Shown here one piece after another: positions 48,939 to 57,965 of a stretch of DNA of 64,000 nt (positions are counted from its first letter, which is position 1; every line of letters begins with the position of its first letter). A model generated the notes under the pieces. It searched no databases and was not told the origin of the DNA. It saw only the letters and a list, made by a program, of their open reading frames with translations. Source of the DNA: Cavenderia fasciculata (taxonomy: Eukaryota > Evosea > Eumycetozoa > Acytosteliales > Cavenderiaceae); assembly GCF_000203815.1 (NCBI RefSeq), contig NW_004457703.1, positions 310,001 to 374,000 on the forward strand. The letters run 5' to 3'. The position numbers and the translations under genes were made by a program.

Positions 48939-49441
48939 ATATTGGTATTAATTGGTGGACCAAATTTAAATAAATTATTGAATCAACAAGAAGTAGAACC
49001 AATATAAGTGGGTTGAAAGTGTGGCGCTTCAAATCAATGGATTTTGAAGCAGTGTGGATGGAAGTGCTATATTATTATTATTTTTTGGGGAAGCGGTGTA
49101 TCAATAATCAATGGATTATTAAAAGTGGTGGACCAACATAGATTCATTCAACAGTGGTTGGGAAAACGGACCGCCTCTAATCATTCGTGCCAAAGTTCTT
49201 CATTGTATCAAGTAAAAAGCAATGGAACTTTGTTAATATTTAAGTTTATTTAATTTTATGAAAAGAATCATGATAGCTATGGTTGATCTATCACAAAATA
49301 ATACAAATAAAGATTAATATTATATTAATCAAACTTGATTCTTTAAAATGGTATACCATTGTATCTATTAATAGCAAACCACATGTTTGATGCTTGATCA
49401 ATAACTTTGTTTACTTTATGATAGCGAAATTTTGAGAATAA
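48939..49441. other. Non-coding spacer within the element
   Basis: AT-rich, no supported ORF on either strand; it separates the CR gene from the minus-strand structural-type genes and holds both 3' ends. I see no promoter or hairpin of note. Confidence 0.4.
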
Positions 49442-50380
49442 TTATTCTATCATAAAGACCTTTGATCTTCCACTACCAATCTTTTGTTTTTTTTTCAAAT
49501 CTTGGGCAAATGATACAATTAAATCAATGACACTAATTCTTTGATTCTTTACCATGTCTTTTAATTCATTTCCTAAATTTGTAGATAGTTTAGTAGAGGT
49601 CATAGTTGAATTTAAATACTCTTTTACAAAATCATTTGTAGCTGTTAGATTGTTTCTTGGGACCATTTCTATTAAATCATTTGGTAAAATTTGATCAACC
49701 ATTATTTGTTGTTGCTGTTCTGTTTGTTTTGCTTGATTTACTTGATTTGCTTGAATTGTTCTTTCCAATTCCAAAAGATTCTTTTCTTTCATTTCATTGT
49801 TCATATCTATAATTGATTGTAATTGTTCATCTATTTGTCTTGTATTTTCATACTTGCCTTCCAATTCTTGTATTCTCTTTTCTGTCAACTTTTGATTGTA
49901 AAGTATTTCCATTGATCTATCATCTTTTTCTTGTCTTCTCTTTAATTTCTCCTCCTTTGCTTCAAACAACATTGACAACCTCTTTTCCAATTGATCAAAT
50001 CTATCATTTTCTTTTTTTAGAATTGGTATCTCTTGCTGATCATCTTTTGTTAGATCAATGATCTTTTTCTTTGTTTCTTTATCCAATTCTTGTTGATTCT
50101 TGAGTACAGACTCTCTAAAGTTGGCATCCTGTATTGATTTGATCATGGCAACTTCATTTGGATTTGACCAAGCCAATACAGGGCTGCTTTCTTTAGAGAG
50201 CTGTTGTTGTTGTTTCCTCTCATCATCTAATGCTTCTCTAATCAACTTTCTAATCAATTTTTTATCATTCTTTTTTGATCTAATGTAAACTCTATCTACT
50301 CCATGTTGTATGTATCGTCCTCTTTTATCTTTTTTTAATCTTAATGGTCTCTGTTTTTGCTTCTTGCCTCCAATCATCAT
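49442..50380 (-). CDS. Coiled-coil structural-type protein of the Polinton-like element
   Basis: A 312-residue frame, open throughout. N-terminus is strongly basic with GGKKQKQRPLRLKKDKRG and DRVYIRSKKNDKK, a pattern common at the start of virion or core proteins of Polinton-like viruses. The middle (residues 110-230) is a long charged coiled coil. The C-terminal part has IDLIVSFAQDLKKKQKIGSG. No enzyme motif. Pairs with the next minus-strand gene, 28 bases upstream. Role unproven; likely structural. Confidence 0.6.
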   Translation of the reverse strand: MMIGGKKQKQRPLRLKKDKRGRYIQHGVDRVYIRSKKNDKKLIRKLIREALDDERKQQQQLSKESSPVLAWSNPNEVAMIKSIQDANFRESVLKNQQELDKETKKKIIDLTKDDQQEIPILKKENDRFDQLEKRLSMLFEAKEEKLKRRQEKDDRSMEILYNQKLTEKRIQELEGKYENTRQIDEQLQSIIDMNNEMKEKNLLELERTIQANQVNQAKQTEQQQQIMVDQILPNDLIEMVPRNNLTATNDFVKEYLNSTMTSTKLSTNLGNELKDMVKNQRISVIDLIVSFAQDLKKKQKIGSGRSKVFMIE

Positions 50381-50408
50381 CTTGTATTATTATACAATAT
50401 AATTATAT

Positions 50409-50789
50409 TTAAAACTTCATAATCATTTTATTCTTTATAATATCTGATTCTTTAATATTTATAGGTTGTTGTTTTATCTCTTTCTCTACAACTTCATCGT
50501 TTACAATGAAATTATTTTTTTGTTGGTGACAAGTAAACATTTCAATGAGAGATTCCATTTTTTTATTCATTTGTTCAAAGTCTTTTTTGTTATTATCTAT
50601 TACTATTCTTTTCTTTTTTACAGGAGCTTTGTTTTTTGTTCTTTTCTTTATATTATCATTATCAGAATCATTATCAGAATCAGAATCACTATCATAGATT
50701 ATAAATTGATTTTTTCTAGCATCACGTGCTTTTTGTAGATTTAGAGCAGATGTAATTGATCTTTTATCTTTTTTTATATCTTGATCCAT
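50409..50789 (-). CDS. Small charged protein of the Polinton-like element
   Basis: 126 residues, open throughout, starting MDQDIKKDKRSITSALNLQK. Contains LQKARDARKN, an acidic Ser/Asp run (SDSDSDNDSDND) and a basic Lys-rich patch. Sits divergent to the penton-like gene with a shared (TA)n promoter at 50790-50967. Function unknown; of the kind often seen beside capsid genes. Confidence 0.55.
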   Translation of the reverse strand: MDQDIKKDKRSITSALNLQKARDARKNQFIIYDSDSDSDNDSDNDNIKKRTKNKAPVKKKRIVIDNNKKDFEQMNKKMESLIEMFTCHQQKNNFIVNDEVVEKEIKQQPINIKESDIIKNKMIMKF

Positions 50790-50967
50790 TCTCTTTATTA
50801 TATATATATATAGAGTAATTTATTATATTACTATTTTTACACTACTTTTATAATACTTTTACACTACTTTATTTAGAGACAAAACAGCTACAGCAAATCA
50901 CTTTTATTAGAGTAATAGTAAATTTTAATAATTTTATAATAATGTTTTACTAATTATATATAAAAGT
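50790..50967. promoter_or_regulatory. Divergent promoter of the capsid block
   Basis: Short spacer with TATATATATATA just before the minus-strand start and ATTATATATAAAAGT just before the plus-strand start. Two ACTACTTTTATA-type repeats (50829 and 50860) lie near its centre. Confidence 0.5.
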
Positions 50968-51801
50968 ATGTTGATTACACATAAAAAGATATTCTATATA
51001 AATTCACACAATAGAATCAGTGGTACTAATTCTAAATTTAAATATAATATTATATATTATCCTCAAGACAGGTTTGACAGAGTTGCATTATTACAAGCGG
51101 CAATACCAAAATCATTTTATACAGTTGGAAGAGGATTAAATACTTTTGAATTGATAGAAGATGATCAATCAACTATTATTTCTATCCCTGTTGGTAATTA
51201 TTCAAGAAAATCATTACAAGATACATTCGAAAAGCAATTGAATGCATTGTCACCAAACAATGTGAAATATGCAATCAATTGGCCGACATCACAACAACCA
51301 AATACTGGTAAATATATATTTACATGTGCATCAACAAGAGATATTCAACCAATCTTTTCTTTTACTAATCAATTATTTCGTCATTTAGGTTTTAATAAAG
51401 ATTCAACAAATAAATTTAATAATAATATTTTGGAATCAACCAATGTAATCAACTTACAATCTGATAATGTTTTATTTATTCATTCAGATTTATGTAGTAA
51501 TGGAGATGATGATATATTACAAGAGGTTTATTCTGCAGCTGGTAATGCAGACTTTTCAAATATACATTGGCAAAACTATGATGTTGAATCATATAGTAAA
51601 CAATTGGTATCAAATACAAAGACAAGCTTTACCATTTATTTGACAGATCAAGATGGAAATGAAGTAAATTTAAATGGTGTAAATATCAATCTGACATTGA
51701 TTTTATTCAAACATAATGACATCTCACAATTGGTAAGAGAATATATAAATTATTTATTGGTTAAAGAAAAAGAATCATTAACAGTTGTTGATGAAATTTA
51801 A
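50968..51801 (+). CDS. Penton-like minor capsid protein (fossil element)
   Basis: 277 residues, open throughout. Begins with KIFYINSHNRISGTNSKFKY, followed by a beta-rich body with DRVALLQAAIPKSFYTVGR, LFRHLGF and IYLTDQDGNEVNLNG, matching the general layout of single-jelly-roll penton or minor capsid proteins of Polinton-like viruses and virophages. Family link is by pattern, not by search. First gene of the plus-strand capsid operon-like block; 33 bases to the next gene. Confidence 0.65.
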   Translation: MLITHKKIFYINSHNRISGTNSKFKYNIIYYPQDRFDRVALLQAAIPKSFYTVGRGLNTFELIEDDQSTIISIPVGNYSRKSLQDTFEKQLNALSPNNVKYAINWPTSQQPNTGKYIFTCASTRDIQPIFSFTNQLFRHLGFNKDSTNKFNNNILESTNVINLQSDNVLFIHSDLCSNGDDDILQEVYSAAGNADFSNIHWQNYDVESYSKQLVSNTKTSFTIYLTDQDGNEVNLNGVNINLTLILFKHNDISQLVREYINYLLVKEKESLTVVDEI

Positions 51802-51834
51802 TTTTAGATATATAGAATATATAGAATTAAAAAA

Positions 51835-53168
51835 ATGGAACAAGCAATTTCAAATCAATTTGATTATCGACAAATGGTTGGATCAGGACCACAATATGAA
51901 TACACTAGAGTATATCCTCAAGCTGGTGCAACTCAAACAGCAGTTTATCAAGGAGGAAATGACACTATATTTGAAATACCACCAACCAAAGCATTTAATT
52001 TAAGTAGGTCATGGTTTCAATTTACATTTACATTACCAGCAACCAATGCAAAGTTTGGATTTGTATTTACTGATTTTATTCCATTCTTTAGACAGATACA
52101 GGTATTTACAAGAGGTGGTACATATTTAATGGATCATACCAACTTTCATTTACATTCTAAAATGGTGACCAAGATCAACAAAAAATTAAATAATACACTC
52201 AACACTTTCAACTCTGCAGTAAATACAGCAAATCAATCTTATATTCCTTGTTATTCTTGTAACACTTTGGTAAATATGAATCCAAGATATGATGGCACTT
52301 CATGTGATAGAGCATTTACTGAACCAGACTATTTATCTTCAGGCTTTGCGGCCAATACAGCAGTTAATTTAAATGTAACCATTCCATTCAACGAATTATA
52401 CGAATCCATTTTATCATTGGACAAGGATATTATGTTGAATGAAACATTATTGGTTAGATTTGTTTGGTCAGAATTACCAAATATTGGTTTTGGTGCAGAT
52501 GCCTCTCTTACTCCTCAACAAATCCAGTTGCTTTAACAGCTCCTGCTGGACCCAATGTACAAGGTATGGAAATACATTTAGCAGTTGAAAAGAGATTTGA
52601 TATTATTCAAAATTTACAACAAAAGATTGCAAACTCAGAAGGTTTCTCTTTACTTATTCCTTATTGTTATACTACAACAGCATCACTTACAGGTACAAAT
52701 CAGCCGGTATCATTAAGATTAAATAGACTAAATGGTATTACTTTGGAAAGAATTTATCATAGTTTATTTGTTACTGCTTCAGTTGCAAACTCTGCCATCT
52801 ACAACAACAATGTGGCTGCGACAAATTTGGAACATTTTTACACCAATATTAATAATACAAGGCGAATGCAATACGATTATTATCCAATTGTAAATGATGA
52901 TTATAAAGCATTGCGAGACAAATTGATAGATTCAACAATTCAAACACCAAATATTCACAACTATAATTGGTGTTGGTTGGATAGATTTGATGATGGATCA
53001 TTTGGTTTGCTAGATGAAAATATTGTTTCTGGTATTGATTTAAATCTAGGAGAAGTTAAATGGGATTTTATTGCATTTTTAAGTGTTGCAACCAATCTTA
53101 CTCATCAATCAACAGTGGTATGTAATAGAAGGTTAGTTATTACTTCAAATGGATTGACATTAATGTAA
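51835..53168 (+). pseudogene. Major capsid protein, double-jelly-roll type (broken)
   Basis: Follows the penton-like gene and precedes the packaging ATPase, the usual capsid-block order. N-terminal half has YRQMVGSGPQYEYTR and FIPFFRQIQVFTRGG; the C-terminal half has NIHNYNWCWLDRF and DLNLGEVKWDFIAF. Length (about 440 residues) fits a hexon-like double-jelly-roll capsid protein. The gene does not read as a single frame; about one break. Otherwise well preserved, so loss appears recent. Confidence 0.65.
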
Positions 53169-53202
53169 ATATTATTTATTGATTATTAAATAATATAGGA
53201 AA

Positions 53203-53568
53203 ATGAAATTCAACAGACAGACAATTATTAAAACAATCCCAATTGGTGGAATCATTCCTGGTGATCATGGAAGGTTGATGGTTCAAATTAATTTGGATTT
53301 TGTTCCAGATCTTATTACATTAAAACTCTATAGTTTAGATGGAACACTTCATATTGGGGATGTGTACACAATTAGAACTTCATTGATTAGTGACAACAAC
53401 CTTTTTTCCTTTTCAAAAATATCCACCACAAATTGTAATTTACATTTTACAAACAAAAGTGGAGCCATTATACAAGGAGCTTATTATTTTGAATGTGTGG
53501 ATCAAAACAACAATTATTTGGAAAATGAATTGGAATTTGCAGCTGTATTTCAATTTACCAAATTTTAA
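53203..53568 (+). CDS. Small capsid-like beta-rich protein (fossil element)
   Basis: 121 residues, open throughout, starting MKFNRQTIIKTIPIGGI. Alternating hydrophobic strands (LITLKLYSLDGTLHIGD, AYYFECVDQNN, FAAVFQFTKF) suggest one jelly-roll-like domain, perhaps a capsid cement or minor capsid protein. Position between capsid and ATPase genes supports that. No family recognised. Confidence 0.5.
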   Translation: MKFNRQTIIKTIPIGGIIPGDHGRLMVQINLDFVPDLITLKLYSLDGTLHIGDVYTIRTSLISDNNLFSFSKISTTNCNLHFTNKSGAIIQGAYYFECVDQNNNYLENELEFAAVFQFTKF

Positions 53569-53588
53569 ATTCAACATATATATATAAA

Positions 53589-54368
53589 ATGATAAAGCTA
53601 ACAAAAATCAATAATATCATTGTGGAACCAATCAAACTACCACAACCACCAAAAAATGTAAAAGGATCGGAATTATTTAATCAATTAAATGCAAATATAT
53701 TGGTATGTGCTCCAAAGAATAGTGGCAAGACTGTTGTTATTAAAAAGATTATAGATGAATGTACTAACAAACAAACAAATGTTTTAATCTTTTGCGCAAC
53801 AGTTCACAATGATCATAGTTGGTTGGAAATTCAAAAAGATTTGGATAAAAGAGGAATAACATTTATGACATTTACAAGTATTTATGATGACAAGGCAAAT
53901 GTGTTGGAGGCATTTATTCAAAGTTTGCAAGTAAAACCAAATGAAAATAGTAAACCATTGATATTGACCAATAATATTGTGGCAGAGAAATCATCATCAA
54001 AAAAAGAAGTGGCACCAGATTATTTAATTATTTTTGATGATTTATCAAATGAATTAAAAGATCCAAGTATTACCAAACTAATGAAGATTCAAAGACACTT
54101 TTCAACCAAGATTATTATTAGTACCCAATCATGGAAAGACACCTCATCACATATTCGAAAAGGTAATTTGGATTATGTTTTGCTATTTAAAAATATACCA
54201 ACAGAAACATTAAAAATCATATATGATGAACTATCACTGGCAATTCCTTTTAAATTATTTACAGAGATTTATTCATATTCAACCAAAGAGAAATTTCATT
54301 TCCTTTACACAAGTAGAAATGGGGATTATAGAAAGGATTTCAATTTACAACTCGAAATTAAAATATAG
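53589..54368 (+). CDS. A32/FtsK-HerA-type genome-packaging ATPase (fossil element)
   Basis: 259 residues, open throughout. Walker A is NILVCAPKNSGKTVV at residues about 36-50; Walker B is YLIIFDDLS near 142; a downstream STQSW (sensor-like) follows. This is the packaging ATPase shared by Polintons, virophages and nucleocytoplasmic large DNA viruses, which pumps DNA into the capsid. Length and order of motifs are standard. It is the strongest single marker of the element's viral origin. A TATATATATATAAA motif lies directly before the ATG. Confidence 0.8.
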   Translation: MIKLTKINNIIVEPIKLPQPPKNVKGSELFNQLNANILVCAPKNSGKTVVIKKIIDECTNKQTNVLIFCATVHNDHSWLEIQKDLDKRGITFMTFTSIYDDKANVLEAFIQSLQVKPNENSKPLILTNNIVAEKSSSKKEVAPDYLIIFDDLSNELKDPSITKLMKIQRHFSTKIIISTQSWKDTSSHIRKGNLDYVLLFKNIPTETLKIIYDELSLAIPFKLFTEIYSYSTKEKFHFLYTSRNGDYRKDFNLQLEIKI

Positions 54369-54389
54369 ATTTAAATATATATAAGAAAA

Positions 54390-54695
54390 ATGAGCAGAAG
54401 GGTATGGATTTCAAATGATGGAGCTTGTATTCACACAGGTTTGGGTGGTCAACAAGGAGATGGATTTGGAGATTGGTTTAAAAAAGCATATGATTTTGTC
54501 AAAGAAAACAAATTAATATCGCGAGGAGCAAAGGCACTTGGTGATGCTGGAGTTCCATATGCCAGCAAGATTGGAGATGTAGCAGATAAATTGGGTTATG
54601 GAAAAAAACCAAGACGAAAAAGAACACAAGCTGGAGGAACACAATATGGGATTAATGGTGGAGCCAAGAGGAAAAGAGGGGCCAGAAAAAAGTAA
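54390..54695 (+). CDS. Small basic glycine-rich virion-type protein (fossil element)
   Basis: 101 residues, open. Amphipathic helix region DGFGDWFKKAYDFVKEN, Gly/Ala segment, then a very basic tail with GKKPRRKRTQAGG and AKRKRGARKK. Resembles the small basic minor virion or core proteins (adenovirus pVI/pX-like in style) found after the ATPase in several Polinton-like viruses. A Gly-Gly pair (GLGGQQG) could be a protease site, yet no protease gene is seen. Confidence 0.5.
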   Translation: MSRRVWISNDGACIHTGLGGQQGDGFGDWFKKAYDFVKENKLISRGAKALGDAGVPYASKIGDVADKLGYGKKPRRKRTQAGGTQYGINGGAKRKRGARKK

Positions 54696-54732
54696 TATAT
54701 TAAATATTGATTAATAATTAATATAAAAGAAA

Positions 54733-55310
54733 ATGACAGCAAGATTTGTAGATTTATTAAATGAATTTGAAGATGTGGCCATTGGACAAGTGGATGAATT
54801 GACAATTACAGATCAACTCGTACTTGAAAACACAACAAACCAAATAATTTTTGGAGATTTGCAAGTTATTTTAAATGTGAAATGCCAGGTTATATTCCAA
54901 CACCATTGGATTTCTATGAATATTTTACACACTGGATTCAATTTAAATACAATATATCTGGAGGATCATTTGTCTATTCCATGAATCAAATCCACATTGT
55001 GAGAATTGGGAAACTAGTTACACTATGTGTGGACTCGCCTCCAACATTTACAATGCGAGCAACAGCTCAAGCTTCAGAAGTATACACTGATGTGATTATG
55101 CCTGAAAGATTTAGGCCTCCCAATCTTCAAATGGTAACAGTTTGTACATACCAAAAACAAACTCCAACTTTATTTATCCATCCATGTCGAATCTGTTGCA
55201 TGTTGGATGGTCAATTGATAATCCAAAATAGTGATGGAAGTGGAATACCTTGTGATGCCAACCAATCTTTTTCCATTGATCCATTTTCGATGAGCTATGT
55301 TCTTTACTAA
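54733..55310 (+). pseudogene. Fibre-like attachment protein, right-end copy (broken)
   Basis: N-terminal FVDLLNEFEDVAIGQVDEL and C-terminal part with IRIGKLVT-like core, TAQASEVYTDV, PERFRPPN and HPCRICCMLDGQLI, ending SMSYVLY. The tail lies inside the right terminal repeat. It resembles receptor-binding fibre tips at the last position of the capsid block. It is not one continuous frame; about one break. Paralogous to the left-end copy. Confidence 0.6.
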
Positions 55311-55607
55311 TATTTTCTATCCAAATTATAAAGTTATAATTATGAATTTATAATCCAAAATCTAAAATCAATCCAATATTTTTCTATTTTTCTAAAATAA
55401 TTTTAACTTTTTAACTTTTATAATTTCTATCCAAAATATTAATAGTTAATAATTAATTCTAAAAAATAATAAAATACAATAAAAATAAATATTTCTAAAA
55501 ATAAATTAACTATTTTAACCTAATTAATATATAATGAGCCCTGCAAGGGCGAATGCTTGTAAACTTTTTTTGGGAGCGCCAGCGATCCAAACACCCGAGA
55601 CACACAC
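54960..55607 (+). repeat. Right inverted terminal repeat
   Basis: Inverse of 43525-44230. Outer part: AT-rich non-coding stretch, ATGAGCCCTGCAAGGGCG hairpin at 55534, TTTTGGGAGCGC, then CACCCGAGACACACAC at the tip ending at 55607. Confidence 0.8.
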
Positions 55608-55613
55608 CCTCTT
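55608..55613. repeat. Right target-site duplication CCTCTT
   Basis: Identical to 43519-43524, directly outside the right tip. Confidence 0.8.
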
Positions 55614-55701
55614 CAAGAATCAAGTACTTGATTTTTTTAAAAGCAAATTATACCTTGACATGTCTTTATTAATAACCGGTTCATTGATTGCTCAAACATT
55701 A

Positions 55702-55860
55702 TTATATATTTTGGCATGTGTGGCACATTTGTGCGTTTTCAGGGAGACCTATATATAATTGCATTGGACTTGCACGACCCGTATTATCTTTGATCATCCC
55801 ACAACGCGAAATACCATTTAAATCGATAGGATGGAGCTTCCCACCAAGACGACCATATCG

Positions 55861-55933
<73 letters not shown>

Positions 55934-55998
55934 GGTTGTGGTTGTTGTTGTGGTTGATTGATCTCTTCATATTCCTCTGGATATCCTTGATGATGATG

Positions 55999-56042
<44 letters not shown>

Positions 56043-57672
56043 TATTATTATTATTGTTATTGTTATTAATACTATTATTATCATAATTATCACCATTATA
56101 ATGATTATTATGATCATTATTAATTGAGAGTGTTTTCATATTATTCATTAAAGTATTTGGGGATTCATATGAAGGATGAGGAACATTAATGTCCGTTTTA
56201 GGGATCCTTTTGATTGAATCTGTAAATGATTTTAGTCTATCTCTAAGTTGCGACACCTCTGGTCTGGGTTTAGAGGTATTTTTTTCCTTTCCAATTACTT
56301 GTTTTTCCTCTCCCGAGAACTTGTGAGGATTTTCATGACCAAATGTCATGTTTTTTCCTTCAAGAAATTGTTTTACTGTATCCATTTGAGATTGAAATAA
56401 TGCCAGGTTTTGGTTCACTCTTGAAAAATGTTTTGTTTCTACAACCAAAATGTCAGAGATCTTGTAGAAATGGTTCGAAGTGTCGGCAATGATATGGGTC
56501 GTCATATATTGTCTAAATAATTCCCTAGCTACCTTTGCACAGACAAGTATGACCCGAGGTTTGAGGTCAATAATATCTTTTACTTGCTTTTTCATTCTTT
56601 GGTAACCGTCCTCTGGAATTCCCAATTTACTGATGAAATAATTAAATAATAATGAATTAATAAAGAGTGTTTCCTATATAGGTCTTGGAAATACATACCT
56701 ATGATTAACTTTGGTGTAAGCATCAGTTATATAATATGTATATTTGTTCTCAATGGATCTCCAACCCAACACAGTTTGCATATATCTATTCAAACCATCA
56801 AAGGTTTTGCACCATGCTGATCCAGTTTTGTTAAGTCCAAGATGTCTTGCGTTGATTGGATCGATTTGGACGATTACCATTGTTGGGCCTTGTGCGATGT
56901 CTGTTAGAGTTTGTTTGCCTCTCCATTCCATAATAAAACGGGAAAGTTCTATATATTCCTCGTTGGGTATATCACCACATTCAATTGATCGATTTTCCCA
57001 TTCATCTCCACAAACTTGATGTCCACACTTTGACACCAATTTGTCTAAAACAATTATAAAGTGTCAATAATTAGATTTCCTGGTCAGAAAGAACTATGAT
57101 GATGATGATGATAATGATAGACGACATACTTTTGGTTTCATACAATAGACATTCTAAACATTTTGGTTTTTTTGTGGCTTTACAAACACCAATGTTGAAT
57201 ACCAATGCCAGATAGCAAACAAAATGGGGGTGACTTTGATATTGTACAAACTTTGAATACTCTGGTCCTGGCTCGGTTTCAAAGTCTCCTATTTTCAATC
57301 GGATTTCCTCTGCTTTCTTGCATTGTATTGGCTGAAAGTTTGGTGGTGTATCATCACTTGTATCTGTACTATGCGAATTTGTTGTAGCCTCACTTGATGG
57401 AGAATTGGTTGTAGATTGACTTGATGGGTTGATTGTAGCGCTAGCTTCACTTGATGTTGTCTCGGCGGAAACAGTTGACGAGGTTGTCGTCGCCGTACTT
57501 TGCTGGCCTGTTGAATTTGCAATCACTGCTGGGGGTACTTTGATCTGATCGTGTACAAACATGCATGTTTGATACTTGCATCTTGTCTGATATCTGCAAC
57601 GATGTTCGTAGGGGCACCCAAGATCGATCTTGTCGCAATCACCTCCATCGAAACAAATAGAATTTAAAAAGC
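55702..57672 (-). CDS. Zinc-rich protein with uracil-DNA-glycosylase-like fold pattern, 5' end unresolved
   Basis: Three exons visible on the minus strand: about 57672-57130, 57044-56699 and 56629-55702. Phases agree at both introns. The N-terminus is Cys/His-rich (GCPYEHRCRYQTRCKY with QTCMFVHD, CCCH-like), then a Ser/Thr-rich linker. The middle has MVIVQIDPINARHLGLNKTG, YYITDAYTKV and KPRVILVCAKVAREL, and further LVVETKHFSRV: spacing and hydrophobic pattern recall the UDG fold (water-activating loop, product-binding strand, HPS-type loop), but catalytic residues are not the standard ones. The C-terminus has poly-Asn and poly-Gln tracts. Its stop lies about 90 bases from the viral insertion site, so it is host. 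UDG link is a weak inference. Confidence 0.6.
55861..55935. repeat. (TTG)n / (CAA)n tract coding poly-Gln
   Basis: About 24 CAA codons on the minus strand near the end of the zinc-rich gene; an Asn run (AAT/ATT) lies at 55999-56038. Confidence 0.9.
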
Positions 57673-57965
57673 AATAATAATAAAAACGAAATTGTTTGTG
57701 TGAAAGTATACTTATTAATAAGATAACATGATCTCATCCACTTTCGCCACAGATTCCCGAAAAAGGGTAATTTTTGTTAATAATATTTTTATCAGCCCAC
57801 ACCGAAGCTATGGTTGGTGTGGGGAGTTTTAACCAAAAGAACTTCTATGGGTGTTCATCATTCATCATCATCATTTCCTCATGAAATAACTTTTATATTT
57901 ATATATTATATAATATATAACTTATTATTTATTATCATTCTATATTTTAAATATTACTCTAAAAG
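57673..57965. promoter_or_regulatory. Divergent promoter of zinc-rich and DGAT1 genes
   Basis: AT-rich, with an 8-bp GC-rich stem CCCACACC/GGTGTGGG at about 57797-57824 around a 12-base loop, and a (TA)n stretch before the DGAT1 start. The stem could be a small RNA or protein site; nothing defined. Confidence 0.4.

Larger units (their letters stand above)
43525..55607 (+). mobile_element. Polinton-like virus element (integrated, fossil)
   Basis: A 12.1 kb element with inverted terminal repeats beginning GTGTGTGTCTCGGGTG at the left and ending in its reverse complement, flanked by perfect 6-bp target duplications. Parts: fibre-like gene pieces in both ends, a Crinkler-RHS-type gene (44475-48938), two minus-strand structural-type genes, penton-like protein, major capsid protein, small capsid-like protein, packaging ATPase, small basic protein and fibre-like protein. 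The capsid block is intronless. DNA polymerase B, integrase and protease are not seen, so it is incomplete. About three or four breaks in all across its genes. Terminal repeats look roughly nine-tenths identical by eye, many differences being small indels, which with intact target duplications suggests moderate rather than ancient age. Family assignment rests on the capsid and ATPase genes plus ends. Confidence 0.82.

Noticed and set aside
55534-55758. ORF starting MSPARANACK at the right viral tip
   Set aside because: It merely reads through the terminal repeat into host sequence; the same start occurs in the solo repeat and diverges straight after.
55831-56127. ORFs of Leu, Ile or Cys runs over the TTG/ATT repeats
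   Set aside because: These are readings of simple repeats on the wrong strand or frame; the true frame gives Gln and Asn runs in the zinc-rich gene.
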